From: Eretmocerus hayati
Lineage: Eukaryota; Arthropoda; Insecta; Hymenoptera; Aphelinidae
Direction of reading: 5' to 3'
Length of the DNA: 64,000 bases
Assembly (NCBI GenBank): GCA_029851415.1
Contig: CM056744.1
Location: forward strand, 99,667,338 to 99,731,337
Shown here: in pieces, positions 1-14,500 of the stretch
Position numbering within the stretch: the stretch's first letter is position 1
Layout of the letters: each line of letters opens with the position of its first letter
Notes under the pieces: model-generated
The model's database searches: none
What the model was told of the DNA's origin: nothing
The model's input: only the letters and a program-made list of their open reading frames with translations
Program-made: the position numbers and the translations under genes

Positions 1-1050
1 AGATTTGATACCAAGCTACCCTTTTGGTTGCCTTTGCATTGGAATTATTTTGAATTGAGAGTTGTCATCAGAAAGTGATGCTGGAAACCGAAATTATTGG
101 CGCTCTCATGTACAGGCTGGGGGGTTTAGGGGTTAGGCTACCTGTCCATTCATTATAACCGGCATGGAAGCTAACCAGCAAAAATGTATCCAAACGTCAA
201 TTCTTCTGACCTCCGATGCTCACAGTCGAGAATGAGGATTCCAACGCAAAGTTTTAATACTATTGTTCTACCCAGATATAAGGGAATTAACGTGATTCCG
301 GAAGAAGTCTTATCCTGCAAGATCCGCCTGGGCCTATACAGTCATTTTTATCATGTTTACTAAGTAAGTTCTTGTTATCTGTAATAACTCGAGATGTTCA
401 CCATTTCCCCAAAGAGTGATACGTAAGCTTAATGGGCACCATCTCACGATCTGCAGTGGAAATGAGAATGGAGGAATGGGGAAATATCTAGACAGCGACC
501 TATGCGAACTTTTTAAAGAGAGATAAGAAACCAAAGCTTCGAGGTCGTATTTGAACTGCGTAATAGTACCACCGAGGCAATGCTCTAGACTCTGACTGGT
601 AGAGCCTAAGGTCGGGAAGCGGCTCGTGGTGATAGAGTTTTGCGGTCATTCGAGACAGATTTTGGGAGAAATTTCGAACTTGAGGAACGCGAACCTTTCT
701 TATGTCTCAACTATAGATTTGTGATTGCCCAAACCCTTCATGTTGGTACCCAAATGAAAAGTGAACAAAGCAAAAGGATGGACATGATCATATTTGAGGA
801 AGCTGATTAAGATTCCTCTACATCCAAAGATCATAGAATTTCAGAAAATCAAATAGGTATTCTCGGGAACCAGCTCAACTGCCTTCCTGGAACTCACTTC
901 ACGATCTTTCTGTCTCACTTCTTCCCTACCTCAATCAATGAGTGCGAAAGAGAAAGCGAGATATCGAACCTGACCACTTCATCTAGTCCCCGGATGTAAC
1001 TTGGTTTTTCAATGTTAGGGTAAAGGAGAACAATAGAAAGTAAAGCTTAC
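1..1050. other. Pcf11 intron (left edge)
   Basis: Sequence downstream of the GTAAGC donor of the large Pcf11 exon. No further exon resembling the Pcf11 C terminus (zinc-finger region) was recognised on the minus strand. No repeat or RNA gene was seen. Confidence 0.5.
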
Positions 1051-2573
1051 AACTGTGGTTTGGCATCGAGGAAAACAGGGACCATGGTTGTGGCATTGAT
1101 TATCAGATTGATTTTCCCAAGTACGAGATCGGAGCGTTTGAATGATCCAATTCGTACCGACGGAATCGGACCTTCCAATGTGACACTGGCTACTCTGTTT
1201 CCTAAATCAATCCTGATCGGCTGACCACCAAAATAGGCTTCATACCATTTATCATTCACGTACAGTTCTCTGGTTGGAGTACCGAGTTTCAGCCTGGAAA
1301 CAAAAAGTGAGTTTGATGACCATTGTGCTTCCACATTAAAACAAACCCTGTGATATCTCACGCACCTGTGAATTTCTCTCTCAAATGTGAATTCTCTGTA
1401 ATCTTCGTTAAAATTGCACAGAATAAGGTCTCTCTTGTTTCCATCATCAATAATGACGTTCCTGGATCCACTTTGGAATCCGATGTCTCTAGGATCATCC
1501 CAGCTCATAAACACAACGCCTATGCTACCGTAGTACCTAACCTCCCTAGGTGTTCCATCAATGTGAATTGATTTCATGGTATCTTGGATTATTTCTTGAA
1601 CAAGCTTGGGATCAGGCGGTGGTAAAGAACCACTAGCTCTAGCTGCAGCTGTGGCAGCGGCATGTGCAGCTTCTTGTCTTTGGATTTCATCATCGGTTAG
1701 AGTCAAACCGGGTATTATTTGATTTCCTGAGTTTGGAGATTTGAGGTTATTGGACGTTATCGCGGCAATAGGCGCAGGCGTAGCAGGAGCCTGTGGTGGA
1801 GACGGAGGAGGTTCTAACGGTTTCATCAAGTCCATTGAATCCATCGACTCATTCGTCAATAGCAGAGGAGCAGGGGGCGGTGGCGGGGGTAGGAGAGGCC
1901 CGATTTGTGGACCAAAAAATGGTGGTGGCAAAGGCGGTGGGGGTAGTGGCGGAGGAGGGGGTCCAAAGGGTCTAGCCACCCAAGGAGGTGGTGGAGGCAT
2001 GGGACCGCGAAACGTCGCATCAGGAAAAGCTCCTGGGAACGGGGAAGGGCCCCACGGTGTTTGAGGCCATGTTCCAGGCCATGTGCCAGGTTGTGGAGGC
2101 CTTGGACCTGCTGCTGCTGCTTTTTCCCATTGCATGAAACCTGTCTCTTGCTCTTGACGTTGAGCTGCTTTAAGTTTTTGATCTTCGCTGACTTTCAAGA
2201 TTTGCTGAATTAGATCATTGTATTGAATTTTGCTGATGGTTCCTTGGTTTAACTGTTCAGCTGCCTGTTTTATAATGATTTCAATGCTTCGGTCATCAAT
2301 AGCAGGTACTTGTGCGGGACGATCTGATGGATCATCAGATGAAATGGTTAAACGTCCGTGGAGGCGTGGACGACCCAGTCGGTCCTTGACTGCTGAGCTG
2401 GGAGTTGAAGTACGGCTATCTGTTTTGGAAGGAGGTGTTTTCAACATGGCCCAACTACTGGTTTTACTGAGTGCTCGAAATGATGGTGACGACGGACGAC
2501 CAACTGATGCAGAGTTTGGCAGCGTACGCAGGTCAACGTCTTTAGACCCAAAAAGTCTGTAAATTTCAAGATT
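1051..2573 (-). CDS. Pcf11: Pcf11 large C-terminal-half exon
   Basis: Open frame from about 2573 (or 2556, acceptor TTTACAG) to the GTAAGC donor at 1050. It starts with a LFGSKDVDLR motif, then a helical IIIKQAAEQLNQGTISKIQY segment corresponding to the regulatory helix in vertebrate PCF11 (RELLQKTSERL region). About 130 residues of proline/glycine runs (PPPPPPLPPP) follow. The last ~150 residues are ordered: VRYYGSIGVVFMSWDDPRDI, FNEDYREFTF, LKLGTPTRELYVNDKWYEAY, FGGQPIRIDLGNRV and KINLIINATTMVPVFLDAK, matching the conserved C-terminal half of animal Pcf11. The stop read at 1047-1049 is intronic. Confidence 0.88.
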
Positions 2574-5500
2574 CTATCAAGATATCACAAAGTTACATTT
2601 GTAGCGGATGCATCATCTTTTCATTAAATTTTTTTATGGAGAAATTCATCTTTTTCCTCAGATTAAACTTGAATGGGTTTGATAGTGTACCACGTACCAA
2701 ATTATGGTTGCTTTAGTGATTTTACCGAAAATATACTTCTGCCTTAAATGTACGTATGCAACTTCATAACTTTTACCTTCCAAAGAATGACCATGGTTAA
2801 AGCCAATAAAAAAAAAGCAAACGAGTGCTTGGATGAGCTACTTTAACTTTGACCATTGACTTTCATTTGCTAGCATGAAATTTTATGGAGATCGCTTGAA
2901 ATTTTGGATACCATTTTTGCGTTCTCGTGTCCACGAATATCTCGACATTTATATTCAATTGATGAAGGTTGATCGTGACTTTCAAAGAATTGATGTTGTT
3001 CTGATGTGCAAATTCTTCTATTATGGATCTTTTTTGGACTCGCTAGAAGGTTCGAGACAATTTGGGTCGTGGATGGATTAGGCTGTAGTACTGCGGATAA
3101 TTTCTTTCTAGCACCAAAAGATGAATCCAGACCCTGACAGTCAGGGTACGATTACATGAGTGAGCCATCTTGAATTTAATGTCACGTTGACCAAATACTC
3201 CGCATGAGTGCAACGAGGACACATAGCGTCAAATCTAAGATGGACAGGCAAAATTGAACTCCATGTAACCGCACACTCAAGCGTTTACAAGCCACAGACC
3301 ATCATATTTATCATTTTTGATGACTATATGAATCATCTTTTTACTGCTTTTCAACAAAGGCAAGACCATCATTTCCGCTTTCAGCAATAAAATATCATCT
3401 TGTAATTGGACGATGGACAATACTATTCGAATACATTGTCCGCTACGGCACAGTTGCCACCTCGGATTGTCTCACACCTCGCGCTGTAGCTCTGAAACGC
3501 CTGAGTACAAGTCTCTGGAGTTCTGAGTTTCACACTCGCGGTGTTGGAAGGAGATTTTTTCTTCAAGTTTCAGGCAAAGTCGTGAACCGCAATTCTTGAA
3601 ATCTCTTCGCTAGTGATTAAAGGTGGAATATTTCTATGGCTGGCCCGTGATTATTGAGGACCTCTAAAGACTGTTTTGATCTATGGAACAGTCTTGATCT
3701 AAAATGACCATGCAAAGAATGATCGAAAATTAGCAGAAATTTAACGCGTGCTTTCCGCAGGGATTCGTGTGACTTTGAAGGCATGTCTTTCTTTTAAAAA
3801 GGGATCGTGGCCACAATCAGAGAAGTGTTAAGGCGGAATTCACCAATGAACAATTGTTTACAATTTTTTGTTATAACTTACAGTTCTTCTTAAGAATTAA
3901 GATCAGTGTGAGACAACAGGAACAAGCAATTCTTGTAGGATCACCAGTGGAAGTTCTAGACACACGAGAAAGTTTTACTTACTCATCAAAGTTGCCAGTC
4001 TTGGTTTTTTGGTTCAATGGCACTGATATCGATGACTGTTGCTTTTTTCCGGGTGCGTCGTGAACTCGTAAATCTAGATCTTCTGAAAAATGTGTAAGGT
4101 CTCATGTTATAGGCGACCCCGGTATTGTGTCAAATGAGAGATGGAAACCCGTGGAAATAAAACGTTTCCGCAAAACTAGAAATTAGAAGACACGCCTCAG
4201 TTCTACTTCGCGAAGCATGAATAAGACGTGTTTTTGTTTCTTTGTGATGAGGATTTTAAAGAACCGCTAGGTGGCAAAGAATGGCGAATCCTCCCCGAAC
4301 TCTTATCATACCCGCAGATGCCCTTCGCCATTACTTAACTGAAAGGGACTTGTCTTTCATTTACTACCTATAGTTGCTATGCACTAATTTCAACTACCAA
4401 ATACTGCGCTTGCTCTGGCCACTACTTATTCTTGTTCCGATGTTCGACTAGTTATTCTTTCAGCAGGTTCTGAGGGCTCACCTGATAGTTGGAGCAAGGA
4501 TCAATTCAAGGATGCAGGGAACTGAATAATCAAAAGTAATTTGAGTTTTTGGTACTAGGACCAAAGTCTTGAGCCCAACACTTATGTTGGATAATTGAAT
4601 CAACTCGTGCATCTACACCCATAAAATAATTCTTCCGTTCACGCTGATTCTTTCGAGGGTAAAATTTCCTTCAGAATGACTACTTGGCGGAATCAATTTC
4701 ATGCAATTCAAGCGTAACTGCAACATATGAAAGATGAACCCTCAGCTTGAGTGTGGACGCTTTAATTGGGCGTGGATAGTCCTGAATTTTCCTTACCGCT
4801 GTCTTCCGTGCCTCCGACGATGCACCTCGTGGTAAATATCGAGCAGAGTTGGGAACATCCGCAAATTATCCGGATACTACCCGGATATCCGGATATCCGC
4901 ATGGTAAGGAAGTTGTACATAAAGACCCTGCATAATTAAAAATATCCGCGGATATCCGGATATGAGAAAGTCCCAGCACTACTATCGAGATATTCTCTGG
5001 TATTCGTAGTTGTTTCTAAACCGAGGGTTGGAATCTGATTTGCGGATTGGGCGCTGTAGTCGTCATAGCCAAGAAACGAAACCAAGTTACAATTGTTTTG
5101 CTGTGCTGGGATAACGTGAAGACTTTAATTCATTCATTAGCTGTACAGACTACGGCGCCTAATTTGCGGATCAAATTCTAGATCTCATAACTATGGATAC
5201 CAGAGTCAGTGTTCTTTTGGATGCTGTAACTCTGATTTGAATGCATGAAATCGACTTCGCCAAGTGATATTTTTGAAGCAAATTTCCTTGGGTTTCCAAT
5301 AAAATTGGTTTTCGAAAATAAAATCCCTGCGCATGCGCGGGAAATGGAGGATTTCAGATCACTTGAAAAGTAGATAGGCCTCAGAACGCATAAAAGGAAA
5401 TTCGAGACCATTATTTTCTAGAAGGTTGCCAAATTTCACTACGGTGATCGAATTTCCAAGTACTGTGAGGAATTTATCGAATTTTCCACCAACATTTCAA

Positions 5501-8500
5501 CCAGTTATTAGTTGAATTTTGTCTTTCCACTAATTAATTGCATTTGTTTCAATTTAACTACTTTTGAGTCAGGTCGATCGGGAATTTAGGTTGAGCAACG
5601 TTTTGGCAGTGATCGTGTCCGGATGGGTAACCGCCCGTCTGGGTCCGCCACGCTTAATAAAGGCCGCGTAAATACGCGCAAACAATACTTTGGCTCCATT
5701 ATTGAATATAATATAAGGGACCCACAAGAATGGTAATTGGCAGTCTCAGAGCGACATTTTGGGTCAGAAAAACGAGTTTCTTCGTGTTTTATTGTAAACG
5801 AATAGAAAAAATCGTTGGCGGAGTACACGCGAGCCTTTAAGGTAAAGAATCCTGGTTGAGCAACGCTTTTGCAATTCGTATCCACATGTGTGACCACCCA
5901 TCTTAGTTTGCGAAACCTTTAACTTGTTTGCCATCAGGAACTTGGCAAACACAAGATGAACGGTCACCTATTTGGATACAAGTTGCGAAAACGTTGCTTA
6001 ACCTGGATTTCTAGCTGAAAATACTCGCGCATCCACCGTTGATGTGTTCTTTCAATTGTTTATAAAAAAAACATGAAGAAATTTGTATTTGTGACCCAAA
6101 TAAATCGTCCGGAGACCATCGCCTGGGTACTCATTTCACGAGTCGCACATTCATAACCATACTCCCAGCCGTCGAATATTCAACTACATACTTGGTTGAA
6201 TTTTCGACCAGTGCGGTTGGAGTTTTGATTCAACTAGATGGTTGAAGTTTTCTGAATAAATTTTTTTACGGTGAGGATATAACAGATTGGGTTTTTGAAG
6301 AACAATTTTTTTGTGTTGTTTCACTCTTTTGCCCGATAAAACCGCACATAACCTCGAAATCGAATCATTGAGAAAAGCACCTCAACATTTTCGTTGGAGA
6401 TGGCACGGCCGCACAGAATAGAAGATTCCAGGAAATTCGTTCATATAGGTTTCTCAAATCGCTGAACAGTTCACATAAATCTGAGATAGTAATTACTACT
6501 CCAGTTTCATGAATCTAATTTCGATTTCGACATCAAACGCTGGCAACGCACAAAATAGTACGTCCGAATAATATTCAAAGAGAATTAAATCTTTTTTTGG
6601 GAAATAATCATCACCTGGTAGAATGAAATGCCTTGGGGTAGAAGGCGTGACACTGATAATACCCTCAAGTTTGCACCTTTTCCCCTGTGTCAAACTCGAG
6701 TAAAAAATCCCGAAAGTTCGGAAGTGCTTTTCCGGGCTCTGGAAATTCGGGGTTCGATTTGAGAGGAGAAAGGCTCAAACAAAAATTGTATGTACTTCAG
6801 AAGACGCAAATTATAAGCCAAACTAAAAACTCGCAGCACCCGTTGTTTATCTGTAACTGGAGCGTAAGTGCCGAAAATTGGCGTTTTTTCAAACATTTTT
6901 CCCGCGAAAAATTCGGGACTAGTGCCTTTCTTAATTATCGGAATCGATTACTTTTGATTTGATACGCATGCATGATTTTTTGCAAGTCGCCAGCTTGCAT
7001 AGTTTTTGAAGAAAGAGAATTGTTGATCAAAACAGGCCAATATTTAGCGCTAGTTTTCCATCGTTCCACAAGACTTACAGTAATTCGACAAAAGGAATCA
7101 GGAGCTAACAAGCTTCGACTGAGAATTCATGGGGAGGACTAATCCATTTCCAACATCTGCGTTGTTCAGAATGAATTATTTGCTAGACACTATCTTTTTG
7201 CTCATAAACAAATGGAATTTGCGGGAAAAATTGTTGGAAAAACCGATCTTCGGCACTTTCCCTCCGATTACGGATTAACAACTGGTGCTGCGAATTTCTG
7301 GTTTGGCCTGTGATTTGCGTCCTTCTAAGCCCTACAACTTTTTTTCGAGACTGTTTTTTCTCAAATCAATCCCCGAATTTCTAGAGCCCGGAAAGGCACT
7401 TTCCTAAACTTCCGGAATTCTTAACTCGAGTCCACAAGGGAAAACGGTACAAAGTTGAGGGTACTATCAGTGTCACGCCGCGCCCTCTACCCCAAGGTGT
7501 TCTTTTCTACCAGGTAATAATCTCCCCCCAAAACGAATACTTTTGTGTTTAATACTCTTAGACTATAAGTGTTTTTGGAATTTTCCAAGTGATTATCGAA
7601 ATGTTCCACAAAGTATCACAAAACTGACACCACAATTTACCTATGAGGTGTTTTTCAAGAGGTTGTATACACTGTCAGGAGCCGTTTCGACCTGAAACGT
7701 ATCGGTTCATGCCTCAAAATGGCGAGTAAAATCAATCCCCCGTGTATAAGTATACGGAGGCTCATTTCTAAGTATTGGCGGTTTGACACGTTTCATTAAT
7801 CTTTCAATAAACCCAAGACGGTCTGTTGTATCGAAAAACGAGTGAAATAATTCTCTGTCGAGCTTTCGAAGATCTAAAAAAATGTGCCTAGAAAGTTTCT
7901 CAGATGATACATCTATTTCAAATCACGAGGGAGCTTTATTTCAATTTTCGTGGATATTGAAATATTTTCATGGTACATCATATCTCAAAATGCATGTTTC
8001 CAGACACTTCTGCACCGTTGGAGGTTGATTCAGGAAACTTTCTTTCATTAGTCATTGAAATTCTGCTTGATATAACTCAAGAGAATTTTTCAGTACTCTG
8101 TAATCGCTTACACATATGAAATTTGAGTCGTGATAATTATGAAAAAATTTCAAGATCCACGAAACTCGAATTGAATTAAGACCCCTTGGTCTTAAGTCTT
8201 AAGACCCCTCGTAACTTGAAATAGACGCATCCTTTGAGGAATTCTCAGGGCATGTTTTCTTGTATCGTTGAGAGATCCACAAAAAGATTATCTACACACT
8301 CTCCGATACAATGAACCGTTTTTGAGTTATCAAAAGATTGAGATGAGGACGTAGTCCACCAAAAGCTCTAAATCCGTTCGGAGGATATGCCGATTTCTAC
8401 TCAACCAAAGACTTGGGATTTTACATGCATCTGCAGAATGCATGTCTAAAGAGGGCTACGAAGCCAATTGTGTCAAACTTCCTACAGAGGGGTATCCAGA

Positions 8501-11500
8501 CGAAATTTGCTCGAGACGTCGTCGTATGTGGCCGCTCATTAGCAGACGACGTTTGTTTGGGCCTCCTCTGGATACTTCTATGTAGGAAATTGACACATTT
8601 CGCTTCGTAGCCCCCTTCAGACATGCGTTCTGTATGTGCATGTTAGATCCCAAGTCATTAGGTTGAGTAAAATTCGACTTATCCTCCGAACGGACTCAGG
8701 GCTACAATTAATATGGAGGCTGACTACGGCCTGGCCTTCACGAGGAAATGTGGCAAAATCGCCAGTCTTTTGAAATGGGCCTTCGTATACTTATACACGG
8801 GAAAAATGATTTTACTCCATGGTGTCAAAAATCGAAAGGAACGTTTGGACCTAAAAACAGTTGGGACCATCTTTTTTCGACACCATGAAACAGAAAAAAA
8901 CATATGGATGAATGAAAAGATAATCGGAGAGAACCTTGCGGTATCGGAATCAAATTACCTATCCAACGGATTGCTTTCACTCAAATCGAAAAATAGACGA
9001 TCGTTACAATGCGAATAAATGGGAAATCAAATAACACATTCGTGAAAAAATCAAGGTTCTCTCTGGGGATTGCCTGAGTTTCCCTGATTTGCAGGTACAA
9101 AACGGATTCCCTGAGTTTTCCCTGATTTCCAGGTTCGGTGGACACCATGTACTCGCCATTGTGAGGCATTGACCGATATGATTTAGCTCGGAACGGATGT
9201 TTACAACGTAGGACTTCTTGAAGAATACCTCATAGGTGGATTTTGGTGTCAGTTTTGTGATACTTATCGCGGCTCAAAGCGAGGTGTGGCGCGTGTCCCC
9301 GTTATTTGATGCACGATTCAGGCGGAAGAGGCGTCCTAAGACAACTTGGACGGAGAGAATAGGTCACCAGCTCGACGGAATGATGGGGCATGTAGCGGAT
9401 GGGAGAGTTGGTGGGTCAGTTGGTTATGCAATGCGTCACTAGGTCGGTGGGCCGGTAAATTTTGCTATGGTCGAGGTGCTTGCGCGAGACATCTAGCAGC
9501 TAGCTCGGGCGTTACGCCGTGGTGGTCCTCATACAGCCATGCAATGTTTCCATGTCCGTGTGAACTCTCCCGCTCTACCCCCATCACCATCAGCGACCAT
9601 CAGGCAACTCGCCGGGACCACCACAGCTTGAGTTACGTGAAGTTGGCCCGCCACTTTGAGATGAATATATCAAAAAATCTCGAATTCAATGGTGCAACTC
9701 CTTTAATTTGAGCAATTTGACCATTTAAGCGATGAATTTTCAACGAGATTTTCAAAGTGCTGAAATATTACCCCCCACCAAAACACAGTAAACGCTCATT
9801 ACCCCGCGAATATATGCAGTAGGAAAACCCAGGGGGGGGGTCAATTTGAAGCTCTTAATTTGACCATATCGATTCAATCATCAGAACTTATCACTATTCA
9901 CGCAAAATTGTTTAAACAGACTGGGAGAAGTCCCCATGTATAAGGTATAGACCGGCAGAGGAGAGGCAGCGAAGGAGGAGCACGCATGGTGCGCATGGTC
10001 GCCACCAGTCGGCACCTGCCTATACCTTATACATGGGGACTCCTTCCAGCCTGTTTAAACAATTTTGCGTGAATAGTGATAAGTTCTGATGATTGAATCG
10101 ATATGGTCAAATTAAGAGCTACTAATTGAGCCCGCGTGGGTTTTTCTACTGCATATATTCGCGGGGTAATGAGCGTTTATTGTGTTTTGGTGGGGGGTAA
10201 TATTTCAGCACTTTGAAAAATCATTGCTCAAATGGTCAAATTGTTCAAATTAAAAGAGTTGCACCATTGAATTCGAGATTTTTTGCTTGATTTTTTGATA
10301 TATTCATCTCAAAGTGGCGGGCCAACTTCACGTAACTCACAGCTTGGGGTTATTTTCTGACACCGCCGGGGCTCCAGTCTCCTTTTTTCATAGAGCGCAT
10401 TCGTGACCATAGCGAATTGGGTTGTGAAATGTTGTGCTCTTTCAGAATTTGATGTCGCAAAATGAAATTCCCGCTATGTTAAGTGGAGTAATAGTTGATA
10501 TCTCAGGTTTGCGGGACAGTAGATAAGATATAGAATCGGAAGCGTGTTCAGCGACCCAAAAACCAACATACAAGAACTTTCAGCGATCTCCCAATTTCAG
10601 CTTAATTTTGGCCTTTAATATTCCGAAAAAACGATGCGGCTGGTCCAAATCGACATCGATTCGGGATCAGCGACCAAAAGAATATAGAGTTAAGGCGATG
10701 CGGTCACCGTGCACGCTGAAAGTTATTCGCACTTTTATCAAATTTGCTTGCGAGTTGGGTGAAACGACGAGAAGACCCGTGTTTATTATCATCTAACTTG
10801 AGTTCGTCTTCTCGTCGTTTAGCTCAAATCTCAAAAGAATCGGATAAAAGTGAGAATTACAAAGTGCCTGTATTATAGGTTAGGAGATTCCTGCGCTCGA
10901 GTTATTCGCATTTTTCTCCAGTTTTCTTGCGATTCGAGCCAAACGACGAGAAGACGACTTCAAGTTGGATGATAATAAGTATTCGTCTTCTCCTTGTTTA
11001 GTCCAAATCGCAAGTGTATCGGATGAAAGTGCGAATAACTTTCAGCGTGCACGGTGCACGGTGACCGCATCGCCTTAAGATATGGAGAGCGCTGCTTCAG
11101 ACCACTTTTTTACTTTGCGGGGAAATGTGCAATTGAGAAGGTGCAGTTAAATAATAGTACATTTCGATACAAGGGCGTAAAACGTTTTATTCGCGTCCGA
11201 GTGCTGGGTTTCCGGCCCGAGCCGCAGGCGAGGGTCGGAATCATCACGAGTATGCGAATAATAGGTTTTCCGCCCGTGTATCTAACTATACTTTTCGATA
11301 AACTTTGAGTAAAAGTCGACTAACTGTACGCAAAGTGCACTTTTACGCACAGTTTATCGAAAAGTACGTTTGAGATACCTGGAAAATTTTTATGGGGGTC
11401 CCACGGGTGAAAGTTTATACGTTGAATCATAGAATCAAATAAAGATGTTAAGAAAGAATCTGAGACATGGCCCTCTTTGGTAGATCTGTTTCGCGCGTAA

Positions 11501-14500
11501 GTACTCCTATACATATGAGCCATGGATTGATCAAGATTTGTATGCTCTACTACAAGGGATAACAATTCATATGGGTTCGACCAACTAAAATATGAAGCAG
11601 GAACGTTAGGGTTTAGGGTTTTCTGAGTCTCGTCACACAATTCAAATATGCTTCGACCAAAATCGTATCGGTTCATCTTTCAAAATGAATCATTTTGGCT
11701 ATGATTCGCTATTATTTTTCGATAGCCAAAGTATCCATTTGACCGCGCAAGAAAGTCTAAACGAATTGTTTGATGGATTTTTCAAAGTCTACAGAAGAGA
11801 TCTCTGAACAAATTTTCGAACTGCTTCCATTCCAAATTATGGGAGATCCGCCCTTGTACTCAAATTTCAAATTCTGCAATATTCTAATGGTACTAAATAC
11901 ATTTCATGATGTTTCACGACAGCAACTTCAGAGGTGGTGCTTTTTCCAGAAAACTGCCCTCACAAGTACTCTAGATAAGCATTTGGTAATTTGAAAGACG
12001 CTGGGAGTAATAAGCATCTAATGTGATGGATAATGATAGAATAGTCCAATTTGGAAAATCGATACAATGATCTCATATTTCTTGAATTGGATATAACATT
12101 CAAAAACTTAGAATATTCTTTTTGTGGACCTCAGGATACCCTGCAGAGAAGTTACTCAACACACTTTCCGATAAAATGATTGGCTCCTCAAATTTTAGCA
12201 AGGTAGTGCCGAAAATACTTCCCGCATGGAAACAAATGAGTCGTTCACGAACGAGTCGTTGGACGAGTCCAATATTTGTTTCATTATGTGGAGCCATTTC
12301 AAATGACTCATTGAAACGACTCGTGTCGAAAATTTTACCGTTTAGTTTTTCAAAGTCGTTTCATGACTCTACATAATGGAAAGAATATTTGACTCGTTCA
12401 ATGACTCTTTCAACGACTCAAATATACGGCTCATTGATTTTCACGCGGAATTTCTACCACAGATGATTTATCCAGGGAAAACCCATTCTACTCGCCATTT
12501 TGAAAGATGAACCAATACGATTGTCTTCGAAGTGGGTTTACTTGTGAGAAAGCAATCGGAAAACGCCCCGTAAAAGGATTTTGGAAACATTTTCATAGTA
12601 ACTATCGCAGCTTGCGAGGCCAGGTATGAGCCATTTGTTGCTTGAGCTACTCTTGAACGTCATTTCAATCATAGCTTTCAGATGTTATTCCATCATTACG
12701 AGTGTCCGAGTTATGAGTTCGATCGCGCTAAAATTTTTTCCTCCAAGTAAATTCAAGAGAGAATGTTGTTGAGCAGAACTCATAACCATGCGAAGAGTCC
12801 GAAGAATTCACCATCTTTTAAAAGGATGTCGAATATCGAAATAATCGAGTTCACAAACCATTCAATTTGAATTTTTGAGATATCGCATTTCTAGTAAGTA
12901 ACTCCGATTCGTTTAGTCCATAAAGTCGGCGTTGCCTATTAGGATTGAAGAATCTCAGAAATTCATCGAATGGTTTGTGAACTCAACAATGCCGATAAGT
13001 ATGCAGCAAACATAATAGGACTCCGACATCCCCTTAAGAGGATGTCAGATACCGACATTGTCGAGTTTTCGGATTTCTCGATGAATTTTCGAGATATCGG
13101 GATTCTACTAAGTAACACCGATTCTGTATAGCTCATAGAATCGGCGTTATTTGTTAGATTTTTGATATCTCAAAAATTCATCAAGAAATCCGAAAACTCG
13201 ACCACGTCTGTAACTGTGCAATATTGATAGGACTCCGACGTCCCCTTAACGGATTAGCTGGGTGCTTAGCTGGGAGATTAATCCAATAATGATCGAGGGA
13301 TATCATCGTACTCCAATAAGCCTGAACGTTAATCTAGGCCCTCAATAATTATGCCTCATATAAAATTATGCTAGATTCTCGCAGATGTTGGGTTGAATTA
13401 TTGATGAAAATTTGTAAGTGAGGCCAACTCGGTTATCTCTCAAATATCAGAGATATTTTGCAGTAGAGTGAGACTGGGCGAATCATCGTGAGATGCGATA
13501 GGTGAAAAAAATATATTTCGATACAAGGGCGTGAATATCATTTGTCGCATCAGAGTAATGAGTTTTCGGCGCGTCTCGGAGGCAAGGGTCGGAATCGTCC
13601 CGATGATGCGAGAAGTAGGTCTCAGTCCCGTGTATCAAACTATACTTTTTCATAAACTCCGAACCAAATAAGCTAGAATCGTGAGCAAAGTATACTTTTA
13701 CGCACGGTGTATCAAAAATATCACGAAGACAGCAGAGTGACAGAATGTCATCAATCTTTCGTGTGGTTCTATGTGGCATGAATAACGGATCATGCATTTT
13801 TTCGCGCTTTGTTCGATTTTCCCGTTATGAGTCAAAAAATACTGGTTTTTCGGGAAAATTTGTAGAGAGGTAATTTGTCGATCCTCAGAAGATCTACAAG
13901 AATAATTTCTACTTCAGTCACCGGAAGATTCACACTTTTGGAGTTATTCTCGATTAGGGTTGTGATTGAATTAGCTGAAATTGTTTATAATGGGTTCAAA
14001 CTATTCTTCTGAGATAGTTGGGTCAAATTCAAACAGTAAATGTCTCTCAATATTTTTCTAGAGTTTGATATCGTTTTCGAGTGATGAGAATAGCAAATTC
14101 TGCGGCCTATCGCTTTCTTATACTGCTTTCATTCAGGGATGAGAGTCGAAAAATTCATAACTCAAAAATGGTCAAATTCAGAAAAAGATACCAACAGATC
14201 TGCTTTGTTCGAAATTGACCCAATTGTCTCAGGAAATGATTTGAATGCATTATAAACAATTCTAGCTAATTTACTAGAGCATATTCGATCATAACTTGAC
14301 TTACATCGAGAATAAGTCTGAAAGGATGGCGAAAAGTGCACAGATAATTTTTGTAAATTTTCTATAAAGATCTATATATTACCCACCTCTCTGCAAGTTT
14401 TGTCGAATCACTGATATTCTCTGATTTGAAACGGAAAAATCGAACAAAGCGCGGAAAATGCAAGTTTTGACTGTTTATCTATGCCATGCCCCGAATTTTA

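Larger units (their letters stand above)
7611..9265. repeat. Composite 1.65 kb inverted-repeat element
   Basis: The left end AAGTATCACAAAACTGACAC (7611) is inverted at TGTCAGTTTTGTGATACTT (ending 9265). The CCGTGTATAAGTATACG block near 7747 pairs with CGTATACTTATACACGG at 8783. The right arm carries about 310 bp (8826-9140) with no partner on the left. The interior holds a second, independent foldback (8364-8706). The last few hundred bases contain CCCTGA-rich sequence. Confidence 0.6.

Noticed and set aside
1741..2064. Plus-strand glycine-rich open frame opposite the Pcf11 large exon
   Set aside because: Its glycine runs are the antisense of the Pcf11 proline-rich stretch; the minus frame has conserved domains on both sides.
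8413..8653. Three overlapping ORFs of 65-67 residues on both strands
   Set aside because: They are mirror translations of a foldback element (8364-8706).
12235..12425. AP-1 enhancer cluster
   Set aside because: The TGAGTC/TGACTC motifs arise from a single imperfect palindromic repeat; regulation is not supported by context.
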